Below the pieces are notes generated by a model. It saw only the letters and a program-made list of their open reading frames with translations. It searched no databases and was not told where the DNA came from. Position numbers and translations under genes: made by a program. DNA of 64,000 nt from Elephas maximus indicus (lineage: Eukaryota > Chordata > Mammalia > Proboscidea > Elephantidae), in the NCBI RefSeq assembly GCF_024166365.1, contig NC_064831.1, positions 52,391,768 to 52,455,767 of the forward strand. The letters are read 5' to 3'. Positions 1 through 11,213 of this stretch are shown here, one piece after another. Positions within the stretch are counted from its first letter, which is position 1; the number at the start of each line of letters is the position of its first letter.

Positions 1-233
1 GTTAAAAAATAATCAAAACTCACTGAAACTTGTTCTGAGCAGCTACTCTGTATACACATAAAAAAAAAAAACACATAGGAAGGCCATTTTGATTTCAGAA
101 AAAGCAAATGGCTGGAAGATTTAATTCCATGGGGCTCATAAAGAGGAGGGAGAAATATAGAAGATCAACCATTACTGATTAAACCATGCCTTCCCTCTAC
201 TGAGATTCACTGATTCCAGGTTACTTCTGGCCT
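1..233. other. Unclassified AT-rich sequence
   Basis: Contains an A-run near 61-72. I see no gene or recognisable repeat. Confidence 0.4.
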
Positions 234-625
234 GTTGTTGTTAGGTGCCTTCGATTCAGTTCTGACTCACAGCCGCCCTATGTACAACAGAAGGAGACAC
301 TGCCGTGTCCTGAGCCATCCTCGTGATGGTTGTTATGCTTGAGCTCATTGTTGCACCCACTGTGTCAATCCATCTCTTTGACAGTCTTCCTCTTTTTTGC
401 TGACCCTCTACTTTACCAATTATAATGTCCTTCTCCAGAGACTGGTCCCTCATGATAATATGTCCAAAGTACATGAGACAAACTCTCACCATCCTCGCTT
501 CTAAGGAACATTCTGACTGTACTTCGTCCAAGACAGATTTGTTTGTTCTTCTGGCATCCATGGCATTTTCAATATTTTTTTACTAACACCACATTTCAAA
601 GAACATCAATTCTTCTTTGGTTTTC
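234..625 (-). mobile_element. RTE-type LINE (RTE1-like), 5'-truncated, with remnant of the ORF C-terminus
   Basis: On the minus strand bases 561-256 read through a protein containing RRTNKSVLDEVQSECSLEA and DQSLEKDIIIGKVEGQ. This matches the C-terminal region after the reverse transcriptase in RTE/BovB-clade LINEs. The element ends near 238 with the family's CAACAACA tail (plus strand TGTTGTTGTTAGGTGC). The 5' side stops near 625. It is a dead fragment. Confidence 0.85.
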
Positions 626-983
626 CTTATTCATTGTCCACCTTTTACTCCTGGCCTGGCTGCTAATAATTGGGCCCTCCACCCACCTACAGCCTTGAGG
701 CTTTTTGAGATTGAAATTAGGAGGTAACGGTTTGACAACTATCCTTTTCTAGCAGGATATGACACATTTACAATGTTATATATAGACAGTTTCTGGCAGG
801 CTCTGGCAGTTTGGGTCAGGCTTTATATGGTTAATATTTGGTTTCGTGGATGAGAAGAACCTTAGAATCAAAGTAAGATGTCTGTTATTAATTTTCCCAT
901 CAACACCAGTAACACCTTACCCAGCTGTTCTATTGCCTTCCCGCATCATGTCTTTTATGAAAGTTACTATTTGAGCACCCACA
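626..983. other. Unclassified intergenic sequence
   Basis: No gene or clear repeat is visible. The last seven bases, ACCCACA at 977-983, are the left target-site duplicate of the following AfroSINE. Confidence 0.4.
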
Positions 984-1153
984 GGCATGGAGCCCTGGTG
1001 GAACAGTGGTTGAGAGCTAAGGCTGATAATCAAAAGGTCAGCAGTTCAAATCCACTAGCCACTCCTTGGAAACCCTATGGGGCAGTTTACTCAGTCCTAT
1101 AGGGTTGCTATGCATCGGAATCAACTTGATGGCAATGGATTTGACTTTTTTTT
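984..1153 (+). mobile_element. AfroSINE
   Basis: The head GAGCCCTGGTGGAACAGTGG, B-box-like CAGTTCAAATCC and the body GGAAACCCTATGGGGCAGTT are intact and the copy ends in a T-run. ACCCACA flanks it at 977-983 and 1154-1160 as a target-site duplication. Confidence 0.9.
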
Positions 1154-1160
1154 ACCCACA

Positions 1161-2079
1161 AGGAACAATTCGGTGCTTTGTGTATATTACCTCAGATTCT
1201 TACCACAAGCAGCAAAATGGGTATGATTTATCTCCATTTTTAAAGAGAAGGCTCTGGGAGGTCACACAGCTTAAGGTGGGAGATAACGGCTCTGAATCCA
1301 GTTCTTTCCCACTTTTTAAAATTTGGAATCAGTGCTATGAACTCAGACACAACCTCTTGCAGAGGGAAATTTACTAATGGTTAAAAAAAAATGGATGTAA
1401 CTAGCCAGCAAATGATGAAGCTGTTATTCTCAAGGATGACTCTAGTGGCTTAAGCCTGGATGATTTTTGCGATTTCACTAAGCAAAGCATTGTGGACAAT
1501 TAGCACTGATCCAATAAAGGCCACGGCCCCACCCAATCCTTTGTTTGCATCTGTTCACTAAAATAGAAATGTCAGCTGGAAGTGACCCGCCTCGTCCTGC
1601 TGGTGATATTTTGAAAGAGGTGACTGTTTTCTCAGCACTTACATTTCCTCTCTGCCCCCACCGGCTGTCGGCTGTCAGAGTGGTTGCTGGGAAGAACGTC
1701 AGGCTTGCCAATGCAGAGCCAGGAGAGGTAAATTCCCCCAGAAAATGTGCCTGATTTTCGGGTCTGAATTTCTGATCTCTAAAGGGCAGAAATAGTTCAC
1801 TGCAGGCTTCCGCTGACACGGATATTATGAACTTAAGGCATAAAACGCAACGTTTCAAAGGAGCCCCTTTGCCCTATGTATCTTTAACGATGCTGGCGAG
1901 AGGGGAACTGAGCAGACAAATGGTAGGCTTCACCGATAAGCCTCTAGGAGAGGCAAGGGCAATGAGGAACCCAGGGCTCCCAGAACCTACACACAAACTC
2001 GGGAGGCAAAGTGGACATAAAAAATGTTTCGAGAACAGCAGGATGAAAACAGCTAACAGCAATTTTTCACATGATAGAT
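1161..2079. other. Intergenic sequence with a degraded MIR-like patch
   Basis: Bases 1255-1310 contain a GGTCACACAGCTTAAGG-like MIR core. The rest, including a moderately GC-rich stretch at 1550-1750, matches no repeat I recognise. Short ORFs here lack protein-like features. Confidence 0.4.
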
Positions 2080-2245
2080 CCTGCTGTAAGTGCTTTGCAT
2101 ATGTTAACACATTCCATGCTTGCAGCATTAGGGGCTAGATACCATGTTTATCCCTATTTCACAAATGAGGAAACCCAGGCTGAGGTCACACTGCTAGTAG
2201 GAGGCCAAACTAGAATTTGAACCCAGACTCTTAACCACTACCCTC
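2080..2245 (-). repeat. MIR SINE, minus orientation
   Basis: Shows the MIR signature in reverse: ACAAATGAGGAAACCCAGGC, GGTCACACTGCTAGTAGG and TTGAACCCAGACTCTTAACC in order. Confidence 0.8.
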
Positions 2246-2429
2246 TCCCATCTCTCGTGTTAACTGCTTAGTGAAATGGCCACAAGAGCAAATCAGGCTG
2301 AAACATGGGGAGGTCAAAGTGGCCTGTGAAATGAAAGAGGGCTTCATGGAGGAGGTGTGAAGTCCTGTGTCTGTATGTGTCTCATCTTGAAAGTTTGGAA
2401 ATTTCTTCAACTTAAATCCCAGCCCCACC

Positions 2430-2690
2430 TCTCTTACTAGCTTTGTGAACTTGAACACATTTCTTAACCTCTGTGCCTCAGTTTACTCAACAATGAATAA
2501 ACCAAAAAAACCCATTGCCATAGAGTCAATTCTAACTAATAGCGACCCTATAGGACAGAGTAGAACTGCCTCATACGGTTTCCAAGGAGCGCCTGGTGGA
2601 TTCAAACTGCCGACTTTTTGGTTAGCAGCCGTAGCTCTTAACCACTATGACACCAGGGTTTCCCGACTATAAATAGGGGATAGTAATCAA
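2430..2690 (+). repeat. MIR SINE split by an AfroSINE
   Basis: The MIR segment TTAACCTCTGTGCCTCAGTT at about 2464-2483 leads into an AfroSINE (2501-2664). The expected continuation, GGGGATAGTAATC, resumes after it. Confidence 0.65.
2501..2664 (-). mobile_element. AfroSINE, minus orientation
   Basis: Begins with the reversed tail CCCATTGCCATAGAGTCAAT and ends with the reversed head ACACCAGGGTTTCCC. It is inserted in a MIR. Confidence 0.88.
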
Positions 2691-2696
2691 GCCAAG

Positions 2697-2891
2697 GAGT
2701 CCTAGTGGCACTGGGTTTAAGCACTCAGCTGCTAACAGAAAGGTCAGTGGTTTAAACCCACCATCCGCTCTATGGGAGAAAGATATGGCAATTTGCTTTT
2801 ATAAAGATTACAGCCTTGGAAACCCTATGGGGCAGTTCTACTCTGTCCTATAGGGCCACCATGAGTTGGAATCCACTCAACAGCAGTGTGA
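2697..2891 (+). mobile_element. AfroSINE, long subtype
   Basis: The long form carries the extra middle segment CTATGGGAGAAAGATATGGC. Imperfect 14-bp target-site duplicates lie at 2683-2696 and 2892-2905. Confidence 0.88.
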
Positions 2892-2905
2892 GTAATTGAG
2901 CCAAG

Positions 2906-3783
2906 AAAAGTTCTGGGGAGGCTGTGAAAACAAAATATGGTGCTGAGGTAAAGGACAGCATACCTTGATAAATGATAGCTCCTCAGTTTTCCGTGATCAT
3001 GAGTAGAGCTGCTATAAATATTCATGCACAGATTTTTGTGTAAACATGTTCTGTTTGTGGAGCTGGTGTTGGGTACACAGGTGTTTGTGTTATGATTAAT
3101 CATGGAGCTGTACCTTTTTGTTCTCTTGCTCATTTCTCTATGTATTTTGCAATAAAATAAAGGACTTTCGGGTATCACTGGATAAGTATCAGAGAAGGGA
3201 AATTTTTCCATTGGAGGACGTTGACTGAAAAAATTAAATTCCATTTGACCTTAGAACAACCCTATACACTTATTATAGGGTTCTTAACAAAGACCTCCAC
3301 ATTCTCTTGGCTAAAAAGAGGCCAGATATCAAGGGGCCATCCATCACCATGGCAGTTCTTTCTCTTTGCTGACCATGACGAAAACTTCCAAGATCTCTGC
3401 CTAAAAGGCTGAGGAAGACCAGAGCTCTCCCACAGAAGATCTGGACTTACTGGTGAAACCAATGGACCATCTCTCTGAGCATTACAGTGACCCTGGTGCT
3501 CCATACTCTATTCTAATAACCTGGGGGATACCTAACAAAAGAGGGACAGCTGTTGGCAAAAGTAGAGGAAATCTGAATTATACAGAGTAATACAGTGATC
3601 CAAGTCCATATTAACTTTTTAATTAGTGCTCTATAATTTGGTCTTACAGCTGCTCAGCCATTTAGGGTTAGGGAGGCTGGACTTATGTTACCATGTGACT
3701 GAATGAAAGATAAGTATTAACTCTAGGCTTTTGGAGTAGAGTAGTGATGTGCTTTGACATTTATGGTATTTTCCTCCTTCTAT
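2906..3783. other. Intergenic sequence with a possible L1 3'-end fragment
   Basis: Bases about 2990-3160 (AGAGCTGCTATAAATATTCATG, later GGGTACACAGGTGTTTGTG and an AATAAAATAAA end) resemble an old L1 3' UTR. The remainder is unclassified. Confidence 0.35.
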
Positions 3784-3790
3784 TGTCATG

Positions 3791-3947
3791 AGCCCTGGTG
3801 GCACAGTGGTTAAAACACTCGGCTACTAACAATAAGGTTGGCGGTTTGAACCTACCAGCCACTCCATGGGAGAAAGATTTATAGCCTTGGAAATCTTATA
3901 GAGTTGCTATTGAATTGGAGTGGACTAGATGGCAGTGGGGTTTTTAC
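3791..3947 (+). mobile_element. AfroSINE with internal deletion
   Basis: The head is intact and the long-subtype middle is shortened. TGTCATGA flanks it at 3784-3791 and 3948-3955. Confidence 0.88.
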
Positions 3948-4067
3948 TGTCATGAAAGAACAAAGCCAAAACAAAATGTGTGTACCAGGGCCAGAATACT
4001 ATAGCTAAACCTTAGAGAAAATCTAGCCAAAGCTGGTGTCTGGGCAAGTACAGTTTTATTTCAGGAC

Positions 4068-4583
4068 TGTTTTAGTCATCTAGTGCTACTGTAACAGAAA
4101 TACCACAAGTGGATGGCTTTAACAAAGAGAAATTTATTCTCTCATAGTCTGGTAGCCTAGAAGTCCAAATTCAGGCATCAGCTCCAGGGGAAGTCTTTCT
4201 CTCTCTGTTGGCTCTGGAGGGAGCTTCTTGTCCTCAATCTTCCCTTGGTCTGGGAGCATCTCAGCGCAGGAACCTCAGGTCCAAAGGACACGCTCTGCTC
4301 CCAGTGCTGATTTCTTGGTGGTATGAGGTCCCCAACTCTCTTCTTGCTTCCCTTTCGTTTTATCTCTTGAGAGACGAAAGGTGGTGCAAGCCACACCCCA
4401 GGGAAACTCCCTTTACATTGGATCAGAGAGATGACCTGAGTAAGGGTGGTGTTACAACCCCACCCTAATCCTCTTAACATAAATTACAATCGCAAAATTG
4501 GTGATAACCACACAAAACTGGGAATCATGGCCTAACCAAGTTGATACATACATTTTGGGGGGGGACACAATTCATCCATGACA
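4068..4583 (-). mobile_element. Solo LTR, MaLR-like afrotherian family (copy 1)
   Basis: The plus strand begins TGTTTTAGTCATCTAGTGCT and ends CCATGACA after GGGGACACAATTC. On the minus strand this is TG...CA with a Pol II-like layout and a polyadenylation signal near the 3' end. AGGAC at 4063-4067 and AAGAC at 4584-4588 form a decayed 5-bp duplication. No internal retroviral region is attached. Confidence 0.75.
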
Positions 4584-4588
4584 AAGAC

Positions 4589-7221
4589 TAATCTATTTAA
4601 TACCATATTCATTTTTAAAGTGCACAGTTAATACAATTGAAACATTCAGATCACATGGACTTTCTTGGGCACAAAGGCTGAAGCCCACACACTGACCACA
4701 CTAGCTTGGGGTTACTACTGTGGCCAGCCTGCCCTTGGTGATATGCAGGGGAAAGCTGCTGGAGAGTTTCACAGGAGTCAGCTTTTCCATGTCTGAAGAC
4801 CAGCTTAGTTGGATAAGAGTCACTGATAGATTATTTGATGAGGTTCCATTAATTTGGGGCAGGGTAGCCTGCTGAGACTGGGTGTGCATTGCAGAGATAG
4901 AAGTGGCTGGAACTTCCTGTTGGTGGGAAATAGGGGTCACTTTAAGTTCTTTGTCAGGGGAATAAAATGATAAAAGATGTAGGATACCAGTAAGAAACCC
5001 TGTGCCTCACGTTCTCTGTCTTGGCTTCTTAAATCAGGAAATAAAGCATTTATTTTCAAACATGAGCCCTTAGGGAAACAGCAAAAATGTTACCTGGATT
5101 TTTTCCGTTTTTTTTTTTTTTTTTTTAGAAAAGAGGGGATACAGATTTAAACAGTGAAATATTATTTGAGTAAAACATCTGGTTTCCCGTTGTTCTCCTT
5201 AGGCATTCCACGAGAGAAATGGATGTTGCCCCACTTTTAGAGGCTCAGTGTCTGAGCTGTCTTCCTGTGAAGTTTCTGAATCCCCTCAGTTGGGGCTTGC
5301 TGGGTTGCACAGCCTAGCTCTCACCACAGAAACCAAAAAGGCCAGACTTACTACCCACCTTCCCTTGCAGCTAGGCCAAGAGCCCATGCCCTATGCTTGA
5401 CTAATGGGATGCCCCCAGATATAGACGCTGAGAAACAGGGCCAGGGAGAAGTCATCCAAGGGGCAGCCTCGGCACTGAATGTCCATGGTAGCGGGCAGTA
5501 ATTAGAACTCATGGTGGCTGGGTTGGCATTTCACAGGGCCGTTAGAGTGGTGTTCTCTTGGCTCTCATTCTGACTACACAGACGCCATTTGGTTCTCCCA
5601 TTTTCCAGCCTTCCTAGAGATCCCACAAGCAACCAATATCATGTCAATAAATTACTTTTCTGCTAAATGACTATAGTTGGTTTCTAGTGTTTGCAACCAA
5701 GAACCTTGATTAGTACAATGGAGGATCCCTTGCCAAGCTTTCTAAGGGCTTTTCCATGGCTTGCTTGTCTTTTTACGATGGGGACAATTTTATTAACACA
5801 CTTTAATCATGAGAGAAGTGTAAAAGAACTCCTAGAGGAAAATGTAATTATTGCATTTGTGTCAAAAGACTAATTAAAGTCATCATTTTTTCTCATTTCG
5901 GGTTGGTAGTCTTACCCTGGGAAGGGCACATCTGTGTGCATTAATAGCTGAAAAATAAAATAAGCTCATCAGGAAATTACTTGAAGAAAATGCTCAGTAG
6001 ACACTCTAAAAAGTGGTTTACCTTCCAACTGGCCTCAAGACAAAATTGAGTCTCTTAGAGGAAAGAGGTCACGGCTTCCCAGCAAGGCTCAGATTTCAAA
6101 GCTGTTCTGTCATGTAGAAGGAAATAATGTAAACCTGCGTTTTTTTTTTTTTTAATGTCTGTGTTGCCTGCATCTTTCTTCAAATCCTCATATCTCAGGC
6201 AATCATTGCGTCATTAGTAGGAGACCAGTTGAATCTCTATTGTAAAAAACTTTGGCAATAAAATTAAGTAACTTATCTCATATCAAATTGCTAGTTTAGA
6301 AGCAGCAGCCTGGGAAAATACAGCACACTTTCTATCCACAAACTTAGATGATGTTTCTCAAGGAGCCGTTTTCTTGATCTTTTATCTCAGTGCTGAGCAC
6401 AGAGCCTTACACATAGTAGGTGATCAATAGGGGCCTGTTAATTTAATTCAGAGTCAGAATGGTTAGAATCAGCAATGATCTACAGACAGCAGTGGCCTAA
6501 ACCATGTCATGCAGACAGGTAAGGCTGGGCTCACCACGGTGGTGGGGCAGGTTGTGCACTGCACAGCCCCAGGAGGGTGGGAGGCATGGTAGACAGATTT
6601 GTGTATTTATTATGAAAAGTATCTGACAGATGAAAGTATCTTGTTCTAACAAAATCAGTGTCTTGTGACATTTTGTGGCAGAAGGAAGTGAAGTTCTAGG
6701 AAGGGGTGCCTTTTACGAATTCACACAAATCCTTGTCATCAGATGGGCTGGCAGCAACCCCGGGCAGCACCTGGAAAGAGGAATTGATGGATGTCACTCA
6801 ACCTTCATGGGATTTTAGGCCCTTCAGCTATTGGGGAGGAAAGAGGGACAGCAAGAGGAATTCTGCTGAAAAAGCATTTTATTCTCACTGTTATACTTGT
6901 GGTAGAAAGTTTATGAGCCAACATGCTGCGTGTTTCTGTGGGGGACATGATGAAAAGCTCCGTTCCTCACTCTACCTAGCTTGCATCCCTGTCAGTGGGC
7001 TCCGTGTGTGCCACTTGCTATTAGAGGGAAGGGGGGAGATGAGAGAGTGGGCTGTTATGATGTGCAGAACCACAGCAGCTGGATTCTGTCCCAGGAAAGC
7101 CACAGCATCAATAGCTGCCAATGCAGTCCTTCGGGTTGAGCTGGGCACAGGAGTGATGAGGGCAAATGGGCTCAGTATTAAACAGCTAGGGAAGGGGCAG
7201 ATTGAATCTTTCCATGACTAA
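4589..7221. other. Repeat-poor intergenic block (2.6 kb)
   Basis: Apart from T-runs near 5108 and 6141 and a short L2/MIR-like end near 6390-6445, I see no lineage-specific repeat. The longest ORF (6706-7221, plus) shows no recognised domain. It could hold conserved regulatory DNA, which cannot be judged from one species. Confidence 0.4.
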
Positions 7222-7405
7222 AGCAATGGTTCTCAATGGAGTGATATCACATTTAGGGGGCATTTTTTTTTTTTTTGGTAATCTGACGGGGAGCTTTGGT
7301 CATCATGATGATTGTGGGGACGTTGCACATTTATTGAGTAGACTAGGGACCCAAGGAGTGGGACAGTCCCATATGACAAAGAATTTTCCCAAGTCTGACA
7401 TGACT
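7222..7405 (+). mobile_element. MER5-like nonautonomous hAT-Charlie DNA transposon
   Basis: Starts with AATGGTTCTCAATGG and contains GACAGTCCCATATGACAAAG followed by a TTTTCCCAAGTCTGACATGA block. These parallel the MER5A order. A T-run interrupts it near 7264. Confidence 0.6.
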
Positions 7406-7719
7406 TTTGAATGATCTAGCAGGTATTCACATAGTGGAAAAGCCTTTTTCTAAATATCTGAGCCTAGAACCTAACCCTGTTTTGCCTGCTACAGTAAGTA
7501 ATTTTTGCATTGCTTTCATATGTACATATTTTCCAAGAACACAGCCACTGTGCAAATCAGAGGAAGTCCATACTTTGTTTTGTTTGGAAATGCACTGAGT
7601 CGTTCATCCCTGTGGAGAATCACGCCAGGTGCCAGGTGCTGCACACACCTGTGCCACTCTGTTTTTGTAGCTGTCTCACGCAAGTATGTACCAAAGAGAT
7701 CCGAGATTCCCTTTAACAG
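7406..7719. other. Unclassified intergenic sequence
   Basis: No gene or clear repeat is visible. Confidence 0.35.
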
Positions 7720-7972
7720 ATTTGTTGTTGTTAGGTGCTGTTGAGTCAGTTCCGACTGATATTGTACAGTGTCCTGTACAATAGAACAGAACACTGCCCA
7801 ATCCTGTGTCATCTTCACAATCGTTGTTGTGCTTGAGACCATTGTTGCAGCAAGTGGGTCAATCCATCTCGTTGGTCTTTCTCTTTCTCACTGATCCTCT
7901 ACTTTACTAAGCATGATGTCCTTCTCCAGGGACTGCTTCCTCCTGATAATGTGACCAAAGCACATGAGATGG
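7720..7972 (-). mobile_element. RTE-type LINE 3' fragment
   Basis: Starts with TTGTTGTTGTTAGGTGCTGT and contains AAGCATGATGTCCTTCTCCA, the same 3' portion as the other RTE copies here. It is 5'-truncated. Confidence 0.85.
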
Positions 7973-8252
7973 CGATTTAAAACCAAACATTATTAAAATA
8001 TGAGTATATACTAAATGTAAGAATATCATTGAATTTCATTAATAAAAGCTTAGTTAATATTTAAAAATTTACCGTCACTTATTTCTAATTTTTTAGAATA
8101 ACAAGAAATAATATTGAAATCCCACATTTACTTTAGGGCTGCCTCTTGCTTTTCCCTCTTACTCTAATTATCGCCCTCTGTGTCTACCCCACACCCTCCT
8201 GAATGACCGTTTCTTTTTCCAGTCCATCATGTACTGAAGGTTATGGTCACTG
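7973..8252. other. AT-rich intergenic sequence
   Basis: No gene is visible. AT-rich to about 8110, then an unclassified pyrimidine-rich stretch. Confidence 0.35.
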
Positions 8253-8880
8253 TGGATGGTTGAAGAGTGTCCCCCAAAATTCACATCCAGGGAAGACCTC
8301 AGAATGTGAACTTATTTGGAAATAGAGTCTTTGCAGATATAATTAGTTAAGAATGGAGATAAGATCATATGGGACAAAAGTGGGTCCTAAATCCAATGAC
8401 AGTGTCGTTGTAAGAGTCAGAAAATGACACCGAGAAAAGAAGACCATGAGAAGATAGAGGAAGAGACTAGGCTGATGTGTCTACAAGCCAAGGAATGCTG
8501 AGGGTTATCAGCAACCACCGGGAGCTAGGAGAGAGGCATCAGATGGTTGCTCTCTTGGAGTCTCCAGAGCCCTGCTGACACCTTGATTTCGGGCTCAGAG
8601 GCCTATGGGGGAGGAGGGGGGCAGTGCAGGGAGGGTGCGTGCCCTGGGCGCTGCTAGAGATGGGAAGCCAATGAACAGTTCCTATTGGCCATCACAGTTT
8701 CCATTGCCAGCTGTGAGAGGTCACTCAGCAATTTAACTCTAATTGCCCTAGGTGCAATTTTCCGTAGATAAAACCCTGTTCGGACTTTTGGCATCTGGAG
8801 CTGTAAACGTTTAAACTACTGCTGTTTTCAGCCACCCAGTTTGTAGTTACTTATTATAGGAGCGCTAGGAAGCAAATATA
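8253..8880 (+). mobile_element. MLT1-type (ERVL-MaLR) solo LTR with an internal insertion
   Basis: Carries MLT1 hallmarks: GTGTCCCCCAAAATTCACAT, TTATTTGGAAATAGAGTCTT, GCAGATATAATTAGTTAAG, CCTTGATTTCGGGCT and GCCACCCAGTTTG. About 190 bp (8593-8783) is absent from the usual MLT1 order and sits between two TTCGG copies. Confidence 0.8.
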
Positions 8881-9436
8881 CTTGCGGAGGTCTTTTTAAG
8901 TTCTAGAGATGGAATAAATAACTCAACCCGTGGTAGGATTTCAAGCTAGGAGGTGTGTTTTTTGTGAGACTTTGTCACTCCTCAGACCGTGTCATAACAA
9001 AGGCAGAAACTGATACTGCACCTACAAATAAGTGCTAGCTCATTAGTGAGAATCTGTCATGCTTCCTCTTTTTCTCCATTAGGTTTCCTGCAGTTTATCT
9101 TGGCATGTTACCCCTACTTCAATTAAAGTTACTTCCCGGTTTCTCTTATCGCAGATGAATAACTCTGGCCTGCTATCACGTAGCCTGACACCAGTTTCAG
9201 CTTTACAGTCCTCCACTGCTACCGCTGCTTCACCTTCCTCTGCATCTTGTTTATTGAACAGCATCTTATCTGCTTCCTCATCTTAAAGCCCGACCTACTC
9301 ATTATTCACAACCACTTACTGTGCAACCGCATGGCCAATTCATTATGTCTTCTGGTGAAATTGCACCTTTCCAGTTACAAGCTGAAATAATTTTTTTTTA
9401 TCGTCATTACCTTTACTTTATTTCTCCGTTATAGCC
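8881..9436. other. Unclassified intergenic sequence
   Basis: No gene or recognised repeat. A T-run lies near 9392. Confidence 0.35.
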
Positions 9437-9633
9437 AGTAAACCAGTTGCTATTGAGTCTGTTCTGACTCACGGCAACCCTATTTGTGTGCCCTATAGAG
9501 TTTCCAGCTGCTGATTTTTCAATAAATAGATCACTGGGTCTTTCTTCGCCAGTGCCTCTGGGTGGACTCAAACCTCTAACCTTTCAGTTAGCAGCTGAGC
9601 TCATTAACCATTTGCACCAACCAGGGACTCCCC
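9437..9633 (-). mobile_element. AfroSINE, divergent subtype
   Basis: The reversed subtype shows AACCAGTTGCTATTGAGTC, GGTGGACTCAAACCTC and CACCAACCAGGGACTCC. This subtype head reads GTCCCTGG in forward orientation. Confidence 0.82.
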
Positions 9634-9897
9634 ATTATATCAGATTTGTGGCATTACACTGATTTTTAAAGTTACATGTACAGGTAGGTTTTATTATCTA
9701 TGAATTTTATTTCAGGATATATTTCATCTGTTACAAAAACAAAACAAAATATCAAAAGGCATGGTGAAAAACACACTGTCTAGACACCACTGCTTATCCC
9801 GGGTCCTTCTGAGAGTCACAACAAGCCAAGGCTCTATTCGGCCGCAGTCACTGGGTACCACCCCCTCCCCACTTGTCTTTGAGCCCATTCCAATCAC

Positions 9898-10212
9898 AGA
9901 AGTAGAACTTCCCCATAGGGTTTCCAAGGCTGTAATCTTGACTGGAAAACCCTGATGGCATAGGGGTTAAGAGCTATGGCTGTTACCCAGAAGGCCAGCA
10001 GTTCAAATTCACAGGGTGTTCCTTGGAAACTGTATGGGGCAGTTCTACTCTGTCCTACAGGGTTGCTATGAGTCAGAATTAACTCGATGGCGATAGGTTT
10101 GGGTTTTTGGTTTTTTTTTTTAATCTCGACCAAAGCAAACTGCCACATCTTTTTCCCATGCAGCTTTTGGTTGGCAGTTGAGAACTTAACCATTGCACCA
10201 CCAGGGCTCCTC
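9898..10212 (-). mobile_element. AfroSINE (long subtype) split by a second AfroSINE
   Basis: The reversed tail part is at 9898-9942 (CCCCATAGGGTTTCCAAGGC) and the reversed head part at 10121-10212 (ACTGCCACATCTTTTTCCC, then GCACCACCAGGGCTCCT). The copy at 9943-10120 divides them. Confidence 0.85.
9943..10120 (+). mobile_element. AfroSINE nested in an opposite-strand AfroSINE
   Basis: A complete copy with a T-rich tail. TAATCTTGAC (9933-9942) and TAATCTCGAC (10121-10130) are its target-site duplicates inside the older SINE. Confidence 0.9.
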
Positions 10213-10565
10213 GTCCCTGGGCAGGAATGGTTAAACACTAGGGGCCAGGGGCGGGGGGGGGGGGGCGGGGGTGCCTCCTCCCCTCCCTATTTTCAGTCAG
10301 GTCCAACTGGCCCTCCAGGCAAAGGTGCAGTTCACTGCACAGAGTCAGACCTGGCGGGCAGTCATGATGCTGATGTAGAAATAGGTCAACTGTATCCACT
10401 GGCAACATTGTCCATCCAACTGCATGCCAGTGGTTTCTCAGACACTTGATTAGTTGTTTACCCACTCACCCTGCCTCAGGTATTTGTCTTCAGGTAAACA
10501 TGTAGCAAGGTGTTCCAGCTGAGCCTAGCTAGGATTTAGAGTGCTTCACCTACCCCACTGTGTCA
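10213..10565. other. Intergenic sequence with a long G-run
   Basis: G-tracts at 10241-10271 include 13 consecutive G. The rest is unclassified. Confidence 0.5.
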
Positions 10566-11000
10566 GTCAGGGTCCAACCAGGAAAACAGAAATGACTCAG
10601 AGTATTTCAAAGCAAGGAACTTTAATGCAGGAATGAATTACACAAGTGCAGGAAAAGTGAGACGCCAGTAGGGTGTAATGAGGCAACTCAGAGATTAGCA
10701 CAGTAGGAAACCAGTATGACCCCCAAGACCAAGGCGACAAACAGGAGGAACTGAAACTATAGAGGACCTACCTGTCCAACAGAAGCTGGAGCCACAGAGG
10801 AAATAGAGCTGCTGCGGGAGATACCCCCTGAGGTAGAGAGGGAGGGGGAGAAATACCCTGGCTTTTCACTCCCACCTTCCATTCTTCTTCCACCACCACC
10901 TCCCATTGGCAGAAGCCAGGTGATGTGATACCGGAGCCTGTGAAACACAACCTGTAGGGATCAGTTTCCCTTCCCTGTCCCCTAATTTTTTCCCACCCCA
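10566..11000. repeat. Possible ancient interspersed repeat, unclassified
   Basis: The order GTCAGGGTCCAACCAGGAAA, then AACTTTAATGCAGG, then GCTGGAGCCACAGAGG resembles an old mammal-wide repeat I cannot name. It may instead be single copy. Confidence 0.35.
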
Positions 11001-11213
11001 CCTCCTCACCCCCAAGATACAGAGCTGAGAAGAAGAGGACGAGGAAGGATTCTAGGAAAAACAAGCTCAGGATATGCAAACCCACCCTGGTGTCTCTGAT
11101 GAGCTGATAAGTATTGGGGAAGGAGTTCTAGTGAGGGGAAGGAAGAGAGCAGATTAGGGATGGAGAAGGCAGTTTATCAACCCTCTAAATTAAAGAACAT
11201 AGGGGGTTTCTGC

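Noticed and set aside
256-561. RTE-derived ORF as a gene
   Set aside because: It encodes only the C-terminal part of a 5'-truncated LINE; no reverse-transcriptase core or promoter is present.
6706-7221. 171-codon plus-strand ORF
   Set aside because: No recognisable domain; it ends at a MER5-like repeat. A chance ORF is the simpler reading, though it could be tested by conservation.
10238-10465. Overlapping ORFs around the G-run
   Set aside because: They result from the G/C homopolymer and the adjacent AfroSINE.
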